This document shows positions 1 to 6,719 of a DNA stretch of 12,564 nt, in pieces. The notes beneath the pieces are model-generated. The model had not been told where the DNA came from, made no database searches, and saw nothing but the letters and a program-made list of their open reading frames with translations. The number at the start of each line of letters is the position of its first letter. The stretch's first letter is position 1. The position numbers and the translations under genes were made by a program. Source of the DNA: an uncultured Porphyromonas sp. (lineage in GTDB: Bacteria > Bacteroidota > Bacteroidia > Bacteroidales > Porphyromonadaceae); contig NZ_CABUAN010000049.1 of the NCBI RefSeq assembly GCF_902489635.1, forward strand, positions 1 to 12,564. The letters run 5' to 3'.

Positions 1-65
1 GGAAGCATACCTCCGTATGTGACCGAAGCCGAATCCCGAAAGCAACACAGCGATTCGCCTTTATG

Positions 66-89
66 CAACAGTCTCAGAAGAGACTGTTG
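66..89. repeat. Perfect 10-bp hairpin with AGAA loop
   Basis: CAACAGTCTC (66-75) and its exact reverse complement (80-89) flank a four-base AGAA loop. The stem is followed by ACTTTTG, a weak T-tract, and GCAACAG recurs at 96-102. It could be the terminator of a plus-strand gene that ends to the left of the window, or a copy of a dispersed hairpin repeat. No convincing coding frame is seen in bases 1-129. The hairpin is directly visible; its role is open. Confidence 0.5.
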
Positions 90-129
90 ACTTTTGCAAC
101 AGGACGCATAAGCCCTCCCCCATTACGAC

Positions 130-169
130 AAAAGGTTCTAGCCCCACGAGAGAGGTTAGAACCTTTTTT
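130..169. terminator. Rho-independent-type terminator, possibly bidirectional
   Basis: An 11-bp perfect stem (AAAAGGTTCTA at 130-140 with TAGAACCTTTT at 157-167) encloses a 16-base loop. On the plus strand it runs into six T (164-169) and a further TTTT after one G, so it would best stop rightward transcription from beyond the left edge. It also lies 27 bases past the stop codon of the minus-strand gene at 194-814, where the T-tract is only four bases long. Shared use by convergent transcripts is therefore plausible. Confidence 0.75.
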
Positions 170-193
170 GTTTTGTCCAAAGCTTGACACTCA

Positions 194-814
194 CTAGAAG
201 CGGTACCCCACAGAAATCGCAGGGTATATGTAGGCGATGTTCCACTTACTCACCTTCACGATATTACGTCCCAGACGACAGCTTATCTCTCCGCTCCAGT
301 TGCTACGCGTGACCAGCTTGAACCCGCCGCCTAAGCCGATGCCCCACGAGACACCGCTCCGCTCTTCGATCTGCTTCTCCCACTTTTCCGTTTCTGAGGA
401 GTATTCATAGTGCACATTGCGCAGGTTATCGTTGTAGGCAATAGAGCTATTAGCCTCTAGGAAAAAGCCCGCATTAGGTTTTTTCATAGAAAACAAAACG
501 CCTCCAAAGTACCAGCGACCATAAGGCATCACGCCCGCTGTAGGGAAAAAAACGACGTTAAATCGATTAGGACCAAAATAAGCGCTCGCCATAACCCCTA
601 CACCCACATCTAGAGCCAGCGCACGCTCATACTCCAGCGCAACAGCCTGAAAAGGTAACGGAGCGTAGAGGTTCAGTCGTACTTCGTTGCGCTTTTCGGG
701 CGTCGGAGGCTCAGGCTCGCCAGGCACCACAACCTCCTGAGCAGCTAGACAGAGAGAGCTCAGAGCTAGCAGCATCGTGCTAAGGATCAGCCGTGTCAGT
801 CGTTCTTTCATCAT
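194..814 (-). CDS. Outer-membrane beta-barrel-like protein, unknown function
   Basis: A 206-residue protein with a clear signal peptide: basic start (KERLTR), hydrophobic core about residues 8-22 and likely cleavage after LCLA (about residue 24). After a proline- and glutamate-rich spacer (PGEPEPPTPEKR), the rest is made of alternating hydrophobic and polar stretches with many aromatic residues. Glycine-rich turns follow (WGIGLGGGFK), and it ends in GYRF with a terminal Phe. This pattern is typical of small outer-membrane barrels of the DUF3575/OmpW-like sort in Bacteroidetes. The first of two adjacent Met codons was taken as the start; the second is equally possible. It lies 40 bases downstream of the SulP gene but has its own candidate -7 box, so it may be transcribed separately. 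No specific ligand or partner can be read from the sequence. The barrel assignment is inference from composition and the C-terminus. Confidence 0.75.
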   Translation of the reverse strand: MMKERLTRLILSTMLLALSSLCLAAQEVVVPGEPEPPTPEKRNEVRLNLYAPLPFQAVALEYERALALDVGVGVMASAYFGPNRFNVVFFPTAGVMPYGRWYFGGVLFSMKKPNAGFFLEANSSIAYNDNLRNVHYEYSSETEKWEKQIEERSGVSWGIGLGGGFKLVTRSNWSGEISCRLGRNIVKVSKWNIAYIYPAISVGYRF

Positions 815-837
815 AGCAATGTCTTTGAGTTATGCTC

Positions 838-845
838 CAAAGTTA
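838..845 (-). promoter_or_regulatory. Candidate -7 box for the beta-barrel gene
   Basis: Read on the minus strand the site is TAACTTTG, a full match to the Bacteroidetes TAnnTTTG -7 consensus. It lies 23 bases upstream of the first ATG of the barrel gene and inside the 40-base gap after the SulP stop codon. No TTTG -33 element is seen at the usual spacing, so the call rests on the -7 match and its position. Confidence 0.45.
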
Positions 846-854
846 ATACTATTT

Positions 855-2543
855 CTAAGATTTGGCCGTAGCCTCTGTGATCTCCTCGTAAAGTGCCAAG
901 GCTCGCTTCTGCGCCTCAGCAAAGGTCGGCAGCACATTCTCCCGTCCCAGCTGATCGATGATACCCGTCTGCTCCAGATGCGTATAGACCGCAGGACGCA
1001 CACCACTCAGCACGACATGCACGCCGCGCCTACGCTGTCGCTCCAAGACCATCTGCAGGTTGTGCAGCCCCGTGCTGTCGATAAAAGGCACACGACGCAT
1101 ACGGATGATGCGTACCTCCGGATGGTCATGGACCGTCACCATCACCTCCTCAAACTTATTGGCAATGCCAAAGAAAAACGGTCCCTCGACCTCGTAGACC
1201 TCCACCCGTGATGGAAGCTCCAGATGCTCCTCAGCCAGTGGCTCGTCCGTGATCTCGCCCACCCCGATCTGCTCGACAGAGCTTACGTCGAGGATGCGAC
1301 GGAAGAGCAGAGCTATCGCCAGCAGCATGCCCACCCCGATCGCCACTGTCAGATCGGTTAGCACCGTCAGCAGGAAGGTCACCAGTAGGATAACCGTATC
1401 CCCTCGTGGGCCCTTAAAAATCGAGACAAACGATCGCCAGCCACTCATATTATAAGAGACCACCACCAGCACACCCGCCAGCACCGCCATCGGGATATGC
1501 GCCGTCAGGGGCGAGAGCAGGAGCATGATCAGCAGGAGCACCACCGCATGGATGATTCCCGCCATGGGAGTCCGTCCACCGCTATTGATATTGGTCATCG
1601 TACGAGCGATAGCCCCCGTTACTGGGATTCCCCCGAAGAAAGGCACCACCACATTAGCTACGCCTTGACCGATCAGTTCGCTGTCAGGGTTGTGCTTCGC
1701 CCCAATCACACCATCCGCCACCGAGGCCGAGAGGAGGCTCTCCATAGCGCCCAGTAGCATGATCGTCAGCGCAGAGGGGAAGAGCGCCACAATACGCTCC
1801 ACCGTGATCGTTGGCATGACGAAGGTCGGCAGCGCACGCTCTATCGTATAGTTGTCCCCGATATTCTCCGGTCTAAGGTAGCCCAACTGCTGGAGACCAA
1901 AGCTCACCAGCGTGAGCAACACCAGTGCCACCAGCGTGCTTGGGATCTTCGCATTAACCTTAGGTAGTAGCCTGATGATCAGAATCGTGCCGACCGCAAA
2001 AGCAAAGGGGATCCACGACGCCGTCGCAAAGTTGGCGATCAGCACCTGCCACTTGCCGATGAAGTCTCCTGGCATCGACTCGATCTGTAGCCCGAAGAGG
2101 TCAGCGATCTGCGTCGTGAAGATGGTCACGGCGATACCCGCCGTAAAGCCCACGATGATCGGATAAGGGATGAAGCGCACCAGACCGCCCAAGCGCAAGA
2201 AGCCCAGCAGCATCAGGAGCAAGCCCGCCATAATGGTCGCAATAGCTAGCCCGTCCAAACCGTGCTGCTGGATGATCCCGTAGACGATCACGATGAAGGC
2301 CCCTGTCGGCCCTCCGATCTGCACCTTGCTACCGCCTAGTAGCGAGACGAGGAAGCCACCGATGATGGCCGTCAGCAGCCCCTCCGTCGGTGACACCCCA
2401 CTGGCGATACCGAAGGCGATAGCTAGCGGCAGGGCGACCACGCCAACAATGATACCCGCTGTGAGATCCTTGAGAAAGTCCTGTCGTGAATAACCACGTA
2501 GAGAGAGAAAAAACTCAGGCACGAGTCCCTTCATGATAGACAT
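855..2543 (-). CDS. SulP-family anion transporter with STAS domain
   Basis: A 562-residue inner-membrane secondary transporter of the SulP (SLC26-like) family. The N-terminal Sulfate_transp region (about residues 20-420) has 12 or more hydrophobic segments and family signatures such as GGPTGAFIVIVYG (77-89) and LVRFIPYPIIVGFTAG (121-136). The C-terminal STAS domain (about 445-555) carries the FIDSTGL motif (487-493), close to that of anti-sigma-factor antagonists. Members move sulfate, bicarbonate, chloride or dicarboxylates by symport or exchange. The substrate cannot be settled from this sequence, and no sulfate-assimilation genes sit nearby. Length is normal for the family and no damage is seen. 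The start was placed at the first ATG, 28 bases from a TATCTTTG box; a second ATG three codons in is possible. No Shine-Dalgarno is seen. Confidence 0.95.
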   Translation of the reverse strand: MSIMKGLVPEFFLSLRGYSRQDFLKDLTAGIIVGVVALPLAIAFGIASGVSPTEGLLTAIIGGFLVSLLGGSKVQIGGPTGAFIVIVYGIIQQHGLDGLAIATIMAGLLLMLLGFLRLGGLVRFIPYPIIVGFTAGIAVTIFTTQIADLFGLQIESMPGDFIGKWQVLIANFATASWIPFAFAVGTILIIRLLPKVNAKIPSTLVALVLLTLVSFGLQQLGYLRPENIGDNYTIERALPTFVMPTITVERIVALFPSALTIMLLGAMESLLSASVADGVIGAKHNPDSELIGQGVANVVVPFFGGIPVTGAIARTMTNINSGGRTPMAGIIHAVVLLLIMLLLSPLTAHIPMAVLAGVLVVVSYNMSGWRSFVSIFKGPRGDTVILLVTFLLTVLTDLTVAIGVGMLLAIALLFRRILDVSSVEQIGVGEITDEPLAEEHLELPSRVEVYEVEGPFFFGIANKFEEVMVTVHDHPEVRIIRMRRVPFIDSTGLHNLQMVLERQRRRGVHVVLSGVRPAVYTHLEQTGIIDQLGRENVLPTFAEAQKRALALYEEITEATAKS

Positions 2544-2571
2544 AAGCGTAAGAAAACGGTTGGTACTGCTA

Positions 2572-2579
2572 CAAAGATA
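2572..2579 (-). promoter_or_regulatory. Candidate -7 box for the SulP gene
   Basis: On the minus strand the site reads TATCTTTG, a full match to the Bacteroidetes -7 consensus TAnnTTTG, 28 bases upstream of the SulP start codon. This implies a short leader of about 20 bases. No clear TTTG is found at the -33 position; that position is instead occupied by the start of the heptamer repeats at 2584-2625. Confidence 0.55.
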
Positions 2580-2583
2580 CGAA

Positions 2584-2699
2584 ATTAGAGATTAGAGGTC
2601 AGAAGTTAGAGGCTAGAGGCTAGAGGTCCGATCATTCTGACAGCTCCGACAGCTCCGAGGGGTCTGATAGCTCCGATTAGCCTCTAGCCAGTCTCTAAC
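2584..2699. repeat. Heptamer and nonamer tandem repeats forming an imperfect long hairpin
   Basis: Six head-to-tail heptamers run from 2584 to 2625: ATTAGAG, ATTAGAG, GTCAGAA, GTTAGAG, GCTAGAG, GCTAGAG. They are followed by five nonamers from 2632 to 2676: TCATTCTGA, CAGCTCCGA, CAGCTCCGA, GGGGTCTGA, TAGCTCCGA. The right side (2677-2699) carries the heptamer motif in inverse orientation. Bases 2612-2622 pair with 2678-2688 (11 bp), and 2605-2611 pair with 2693-2699 (7 bp), with CAGT (2689-2692) bulged. The block lies in the divergent gap between SulP and the plus-strand operon. The repeats are directly visible; a mobile or regulatory origin is inference. Confidence 0.75.
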
Positions 2700-3007
2700 A
2701 GCTTTTCCAGTACCTCAAAATAAGAATTAGCTGAGCTTAGGACGAGCAGTATATCCATAAAGAAATAAAGCGTACCTTTGTGATAACTGCCTCAGATACG
2801 TTACAAAGTATGTTTACCCCTCCCCATTTAGTATTTGGCAACAAGAGAGCAACTCACTTACAAAGCTCTTACGCAACCACTTCTCTAGCTACCAGCAGGA
2901 GAAAGGGGCAGGGTAGCAACCACACACAACACATCTCATCACACATCACAGACGACCTCTTCCCGAGAGAGGGGTCGCCACTTGTCGTGTTTTTACTGTA
3001 ACCCAAT
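2700..3007. other. Non-coding leader region upstream of the plus-strand operon
   Basis: This stretch holds a candidate -7 box at 2773-2780 and a weak hairpin at 2953-2977 (CGA plus CCTCT pairing with AGAGG plus TCG, with GG bulged). An open frame at 2780-3001 exists, but its low-complexity Thr/Ser/His-rich product has no domain or signal and is probably not a gene. If transcription starts near 2787, the 5' leader would be about 220 bases, long enough for RNA-level control, though no known riboswitch is recognised. Confidence 0.4.
2773..2780 (+). promoter_or_regulatory. Candidate -7 box for the plus-strand operon
   Basis: TACCTTTG fully matches the Bacteroidetes TAnnTTTG -7 consensus and points toward the lipoprotein and chaperone genes. 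It lies 227 bases before the first ATG. No TTTG is found about 20 bases upstream. It is the only full match noticed between 2700 and 3007 on this strand. Confidence 0.4.
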
Positions 3008-3832
3008 ATGCTGAAAAGAGTTTTATCACCCCACGTGTTTATTAGGTCTTCCTTTAAGAGGGCTCAGCTGATTAACCAGCTATTTCTAAAAGCAGCAGGA
3101 GTCGCTCTATGCACGCTCTCCATGCTCACCCTCACCTCTTGCGATAAGAATCATACAGCAGAGTATGAGCGCATCGACAGATCAGACATCGAGGGGTATG
3201 AAGCCTTTGTCAGGGAATACCCATCTAGTATACATGTCTCCGATGCTCAAGAGCGAATCCAAGTAGCCAAAGAGGAGATACGGATACGAGAAGAGGAGGA
3301 GCGACGTCAGAGAGAAGAGCAGGAGAGGCTGCGGGCAGAAGCCGAGCGACGTCAGAGAGAAGAGGAGGAGCAGCGAGAGCAACTATACAACACCTATGGA
3401 TCTAACTCCCTCCACAACGGGTCTCAGCCCTACGAAATCTTTTATGGCAAAAACCATCGCTACTCTAGCGATGAGCCTCACGCCGAGGTACGTGTAAAAG
3501 CCGCCTACGACTCTGACGTCATTGTGATCATTAGGTATAACAATCAGAATGGACGAGTCGCAGGGCACACCTATGTCAGAGCTGGGCAGACAGCGACTAT
3601 CCAGCTCCCCGGGGGGCACCGCTATCAGACATTCTTCTACTATGGTCGTGGTTGGTATCCAGACAAGCCGATGAAAAACGGGGTCAAGGGAGGCTTCTTA
3701 GAAGATGAGGTATACTCTAAAGACGGCTCTACGGCACTACTGCAAGATAATGAAATCCTAAGCTTTAAGCTGACACCTGTACTGGACGGCAACTTCTCTA
3801 CCTCTCAAAGCAATGAGAGTGAGATATTCTAG
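3008..3832 (+). CDS. Predicted lipoprotein with charged coiled coil
   Basis: A 274-residue protein with a lipobox, LTSC, whose Cys is at about residue 45. The segment before it is unusually long and has two basic patches, but an in-frame TAA lies just upstream and no later Met suits, so this start is the best available. After the Cys comes a short stretch with an F..x.YPSS-type helical motif (residues 66-85) like those in TPR-like cell-envelope proteins. Next is a highly charged Glu/Arg/Gln coiled coil (about 85-128), then a C-terminal domain (about 140-265) rich in Tyr, Gly and beta-type segments that I do not recognise. The coiled coil contains a 15-residue internal repeat (ERRQREE...). It is the first gene of the rightward train, 133 bases before the J-like gene, so co-transcription is likely but not certain. 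It probably sits on the periplasmic side of a membrane, where it could meet the coiled coil of the protein at 5718-6707. Confidence 0.75.
   Translation: MLKRVLSPHVFIRSSFKRAQLINQLFLKAAGVALCTLSMLTLTSCDKNHTAEYERIDRSDIEGYEAFVREYPSSIHVSDAQERIQVAKEEIRIREEEERRQREEQERLRAEAERRQREEEEQREQLYNTYGSNSLHNGSQPYEIFYGKNHRYSSDEPHAEVRVKAAYDSDVIVIIRYNNQNGRVAGHTYVRAGQTATIQLPGGHRYQTFFYYGRGWYPDKPMKNGVKGGFLEDEVYSKDGSTALLQDNEILSFKLTPVLDGNFSTSQSNESEIF
3299..3364 (+). repeat. 21-bp direct repeat with 45-bp period inside the lipoprotein gene
   Basis: The same 21 bases occur at 3299-3319 and 3344-3364, exactly 45 bases apart, so the frame is kept and the encoded ERRQREE motif repeats every 15 residues. The perfect identity suggests a recent in-frame duplication that lengthened the coiled coil; copy number may vary between strains. 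Confidence 0.8.
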
Positions 3833-3872
3833 CCACACGGCATCGACACCAAGTACTCCAAACATCATCACA

Positions 3873-3935
3873 ATGAAAAAGACTCTTCATTACCTCCTCC
3901 TCACAGCCTTATCACTGCCTTGGCTCTGGAGCTAA
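3873..3935 (+). CDS. Signal-peptide-like micro-ORF, 20 codons
   Basis: ATG at 3873 opens a frame that encodes MKKTLHYLLL and a further hydrophobic stretch ending in PWLWS before TAA at 3933. The product looks like a bare signal peptide: two Lys, a Leu-rich core and nothing after it. The frame is the same as that of the J-like gene: from 3936 it stays open to the ATG at 3966, so a single stop codon separates the two. It could be a leader peptide, the decayed 5' end of a lost secreted-protein gene, or chance. I favour a remnant or leader, with low confidence that a functional peptide is made. Confidence 0.35.
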   Translation: MKKTLHYLLLTALSLPWLWS

Positions 3936-3965
3936 GGTTGGCAAGAGTTATTCTATATCCCTAGG

Positions 3966-5702
3966 ATGAAACAAGTAAAGCAAAACCCTTATCGACTACT
4001 GGGCGTCTATGCCAATGCCACGACAAAGGAGCGCTTGGCAAATCAAAGTCGACTGCAGGCCTTCCTAAAGGTAGGCAAGGCTGTCTCCTTCTCACTAGAC
4101 CTAACCTCCTACTTAGGGGAGGTCGAGCGCTCTGAAGCTATCATCGCTACAGCTAGTGCCCATCTAACGCTACCTCAAGATCAGATACGATACGCTCAGT
4201 TTTGGTTTGTAAAGGATACCCCTATAGACACCATCGCATTCAACCATCTCGAGAGTGGCGACCTCGCAAAGGCTGTGGAGATATGGGAGCAACGGGAGAC
4301 CCCTTCATCGCTCCAAAACCTCATCATCTGCAACCTCATTAGAGAGGAGTATGCTGAGGCTCTCTCCTATGCGGAGAGACTCTATGGGAATCGTGAAGCA
4401 GTGAATCACTTCGTAGCACTGATAGTAGGAGATGAGGCGGGGATTGAGTCTGATCACATCGGGCTTGACTTCCTAGATGCTATGTGCGAGGAGCTAGGGG
4501 GGAGTCGGTTATTACCTTTAGTCTCTAGCCCTGCTTGGCAAGAGCATCTGAAAGAGCATACCGTGGCACCTCTCATCTCAGCGATCCAAGAAGCTATTGA
4601 GGTAGCACAAAAAGAGCGAAAAGCGAATAACAGCCGTGGAGCTAGCGCAGGCAACACTCTATACAAAAAGAGCAAATCCCCACTTGCTAAGCTTAAGGAG
4701 CTCCTCTCCACTTCCGACACACAGTATCAGTTGATAGCCGATAAGTTAGGGCTAGAGATACTACAATGTTCCATCGACTACTACAACGATGCAGATGATG
4801 ATATAGAGGCAGCCAGAGAGACGGCCCGCTTGGCAAGATATGCCAGTAGCATCGTCGTAGGCAAGCTGGCAAAAGATCGATGCCAGGAGAACCTCCAAAT
4901 CATCGAAAAGAATATCGAGAGTTTGCCACCCGAAGAGGTTGCCGAGGAGGCTAAGGCTATTATGGGTTACTTGCAAGAGTTCAACTCACAGCCTAGTAAA
5001 ATCAATGTTGCAGTAACACTACTCGGGAGCACCCGTCCTCACTTCCAAGCGATCAAGAAGAAGTTGGGAGCAACTAATAAGTTCTACCTCAAACTATCTA
5101 CTAGAGTCGTCAATAGCGCGCTACAAGACATCATCGAGGAGGTCAACTCCGAACAAGAGAAGCTAAAAATGCTCGCAGAACAGTTCCCCCTAGGTCTACA
5201 CTCTGCTTTTGGTTCAGACATCATAGCAGATCTTGAAAATATAATGATTCGAGCATGGCGCGCAACGCTCCTTATGGACTCCTTTGATATGGAAGAGGAG
5301 TTCAAGCGCGAAAAATACTCTCCAAATAGATCTACACTCAAAGACATCTGCCAACAACTCCATATAAATACGAATATCCTAACTCCTCCATGGGTGACTA
5401 GACCGGCATCTCAAAGAGCGACCAGCAGCTCAACACCTCGAAGAGCAACTAGCCCGACACCTCAAACTTCTTTTACCAAGTCAGAGTCTGAACGAGATTC
5501 AAAAGAGCGAGAGAAGAGACTTGATAAACGAATGAAAGCTTTCGGATATGCCATAATATTTGTGGTCTGTGGCACTATACCTTCGATTATGGTTGGACTT
5601 ATATCCGACCATTCTAATGATAACTCAGGCACTATTACCTTGTCCCTCATATTTCTATGTGCCATCATAGGAGCTTTTGTTGGGTGGAATAAAGGAAATT
5701 AA
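3966..5702 (+). CDS. Membrane-anchored protein with J-like N-terminus lacking HPD
   Basis: A 578-residue protein. Its N-terminus (about residues 5-80) opens with NPYRLLGVYANAT, close to helix I of a DnaJ J-domain, and closes with a J-helix-IV-like stretch (HLTLPQDQIRYAQF). The HPD tripeptide needed to stimulate Hsp70 ATPase in classical J proteins is absent. Residues 85-470 are mostly alpha-helical and of unknown fold. A Ser/Thr/Pro/Arg-rich linker (480-505) and a basic patch lead to two hydrophobic segments (about 526-547 and 556-574). Both N- and C-termini are thus predicted in the cytoplasm, with a C-terminal inner-membrane hairpin anchor. It lies 15 bases upstream of the GrpE-like gene and two genes before the Hsp70. 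That context makes a J-type partner or Hsp70 recruiter the best guess; loss of HPD argues for a recruiting rather than an activating role. The J-like assignment is by eye and needs a profile search. Confidence 0.7.
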   Translation: MKQVKQNPYRLLGVYANATTKERLANQSRLQAFLKVGKAVSFSLDLTSYLGEVERSEAIIATASAHLTLPQDQIRYAQFWFVKDTPIDTIAFNHLESGDLAKAVEIWEQRETPSSLQNLIICNLIREEYAEALSYAERLYGNREAVNHFVALIVGDEAGIESDHIGLDFLDAMCEELGGSRLLPLVSSPAWQEHLKEHTVAPLISAIQEAIEVAQKERKANNSRGASAGNTLYKKSKSPLAKLKELLSTSDTQYQLIADKLGLEILQCSIDYYNDADDDIEAARETARLARYASSIVVGKLAKDRCQENLQIIEKNIESLPPEEVAEEAKAIMGYLQEFNSQPSKINVAVTLLGSTRPHFQAIKKKLGATNKFYLKLSTRVVNSALQDIIEEVNSEQEKLKMLAEQFPLGLHSAFGSDIIADLENIMIRAWRATLLMDSFDMEEEFKREKYSPNRSTLKDICQQLHINTNILTPPWVTRPASQRATSSSTPRRATSPTPQTSFTKSESERDSKEREKRLDKRMKAFGYAIIFVVCGTIPSIMVGLISDHSNDNSGTITLSLIFLCAIIGAFVGWNKGN

Positions 5703-5717
5703 CCAGAAACATATAAT

Positions 5718-6707
5718 ATGAAGCGACGTATACTATATTATCTAACCATTGCGATGGGGAGCTTTCTATTGATGAGCTTTGCACCAATCGCAGAGAACTA
5801 CAATAGTGAGAGAGCCACAGAGGCTCAGCGTAGTGAGCAGACTAGCGACTCCCTATCTGTCATTACAGAGCTGACGCATCGATGCACAGTGCTCGAAGCC
5901 CAGCACGCCAAGCTACGAAGGCAACTAACGACGACTGAAAAGCATATGACAGACCTTGCGACTCTGTCACAAACTCTACTCAACACTACGACCGCACAGC
6001 GGGCTACCATAGACAGTCTGAGAGCAACCTGCAATAGTCTAGAAGTGCAGCTCCAGCAAGACGGAGCGCAGGTGACACAAAAGATGGAGGAGGTAGACCG
6101 CAGCATAAATAGCAACAAGGCACTCCTACATCAACGCTCTCTGTGGGGCATTGTAATTGCCATAGTGCTAATAGGTGCTGTCGTGGGGATCGCCTACTGG
6201 CTAGCCAGAAGGGTGAAGCGTAGTAGCTCATCTATCGAGGAGATCCGTAAGGCGCAGCACGCCGTGGAGGCTGCACAGCAGCGGATGGCCGAGGAGTCTG
6301 TCAAGCTTGACAACCAGTTACTCCAGCTGGTCGAGAAGCAACTAGAGACGACAGCCTCAGGAGTAGCGGGATCTGGAGAGCCTGACCACTCGCTAGTCGT
6401 CAAGCTCGCAGATGAGATAGCGCGTATAGAGACAAACCTCTCTAAGATGGACAAGTCTGTCAGAGGTTACAAGCAACTCGTACAGGCTAAGGACCGAATG
6501 ATAAACAATGTACGTGCTAACGGCTACGAGATCATTAGCTTGATAGGACAAGAGTACAACGACGGTATGCAGTTTAAGGCGCGCATGGTGCCAGACGACA
6601 CGCTACCCGAGGGTAAGCGCATCATAACGGGTATGATCAAGATGCTCGTCAACTACAACGGCAAGATGATACAGCCTGCCGAGATAGTGGTAAGTCAAAA
6701 CATATAA
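5718..6707 (+). CDS. Membrane protein with cytoplasmic GrpE-like domain
   Basis: A 329-residue protein. The N-terminus is a signal or anchor sequence (MKRR, then a hydrophobic core to about residue 24). A coiled coil rich in Leu, Gln and Thr follows (about 40-138), then a transmembrane helix (about 142-162) with a basic flank (ARRVKR), a second coiled coil (about 170-262) and a small C-terminal domain (about 265-327). That last domain ends in VNYNGKMIQPAEIVVSQ, closely resembling the end of GrpE (family pattern: Y..NG+.+RPA.V.VS). The preceding YNDGMQFKARMVPDD matches the GrpE beta-domain start. Positive-inside reasoning puts residues 25-140 in the periplasm and the GrpE-like part in the cytoplasm with Hsp70. 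The likely role is a nucleotide exchange factor or docking factor for the Hsp70 encoded 12 bases downstream, coupled to an envelope cue. GrpE likeness is by motif; the housekeeping GrpE is about 190 residues and has no membrane segments. Confidence 0.72.
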   Translation: MKRRILYYLTIAMGSFLLMSFAPIAENYNSERATEAQRSEQTSDSLSVITELTHRCTVLEAQHAKLRRQLTTTEKHMTDLATLSQTLLNTTTAQRATIDSLRATCNSLEVQLQQDGAQVTQKMEEVDRSINSNKALLHQRSLWGIVIAIVLIGAVVGIAYWLARRVKRSSSSIEEIRKAQHAVEAAQQRMAEESVKLDNQLLQLVEKQLETTASGVAGSGEPDHSLVVKLADEIARIETNLSKMDKSVRGYKQLVQAKDRMINNVRANGYEIISLIGQEYNDGMQFKARMVPDDTLPEGKRIITGMIKMLVNYNGKMIQPAEIVVSQNI

Positions 6708-6719
6708 CACGATATAGCT

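Noticed and set aside
777..1211. A 144-codon plus-strand open frame over the transporter and barrel genes
   Set aside because: It lies opposite the well-supported SulP STAS region and the start of the barrel gene, and its Arg/His/Leu-rich product looks like an antisense shadow.
2584..2699. CRISPR array
   Set aside because: The units are only 7 and 9 bases, contiguous, without spacers, and no cas genes are seen.
2780..3001. A 73-codon open frame on the plus strand before the lipoprotein gene
   Set aside because: The product is Thr/Ser/His-rich with no signal, domain or coiled coil. The frame lies in the presumed leader and starts inside the -7 box itself.
3873..5702. A secreted J-like protein made by reading through TAA 3933
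   Set aside because: The Hsp70 and GrpE-like partner domains are predicted cytoplasmic and the J-like protein has its own C-terminal anchor, so export of its N-terminus makes little sense.
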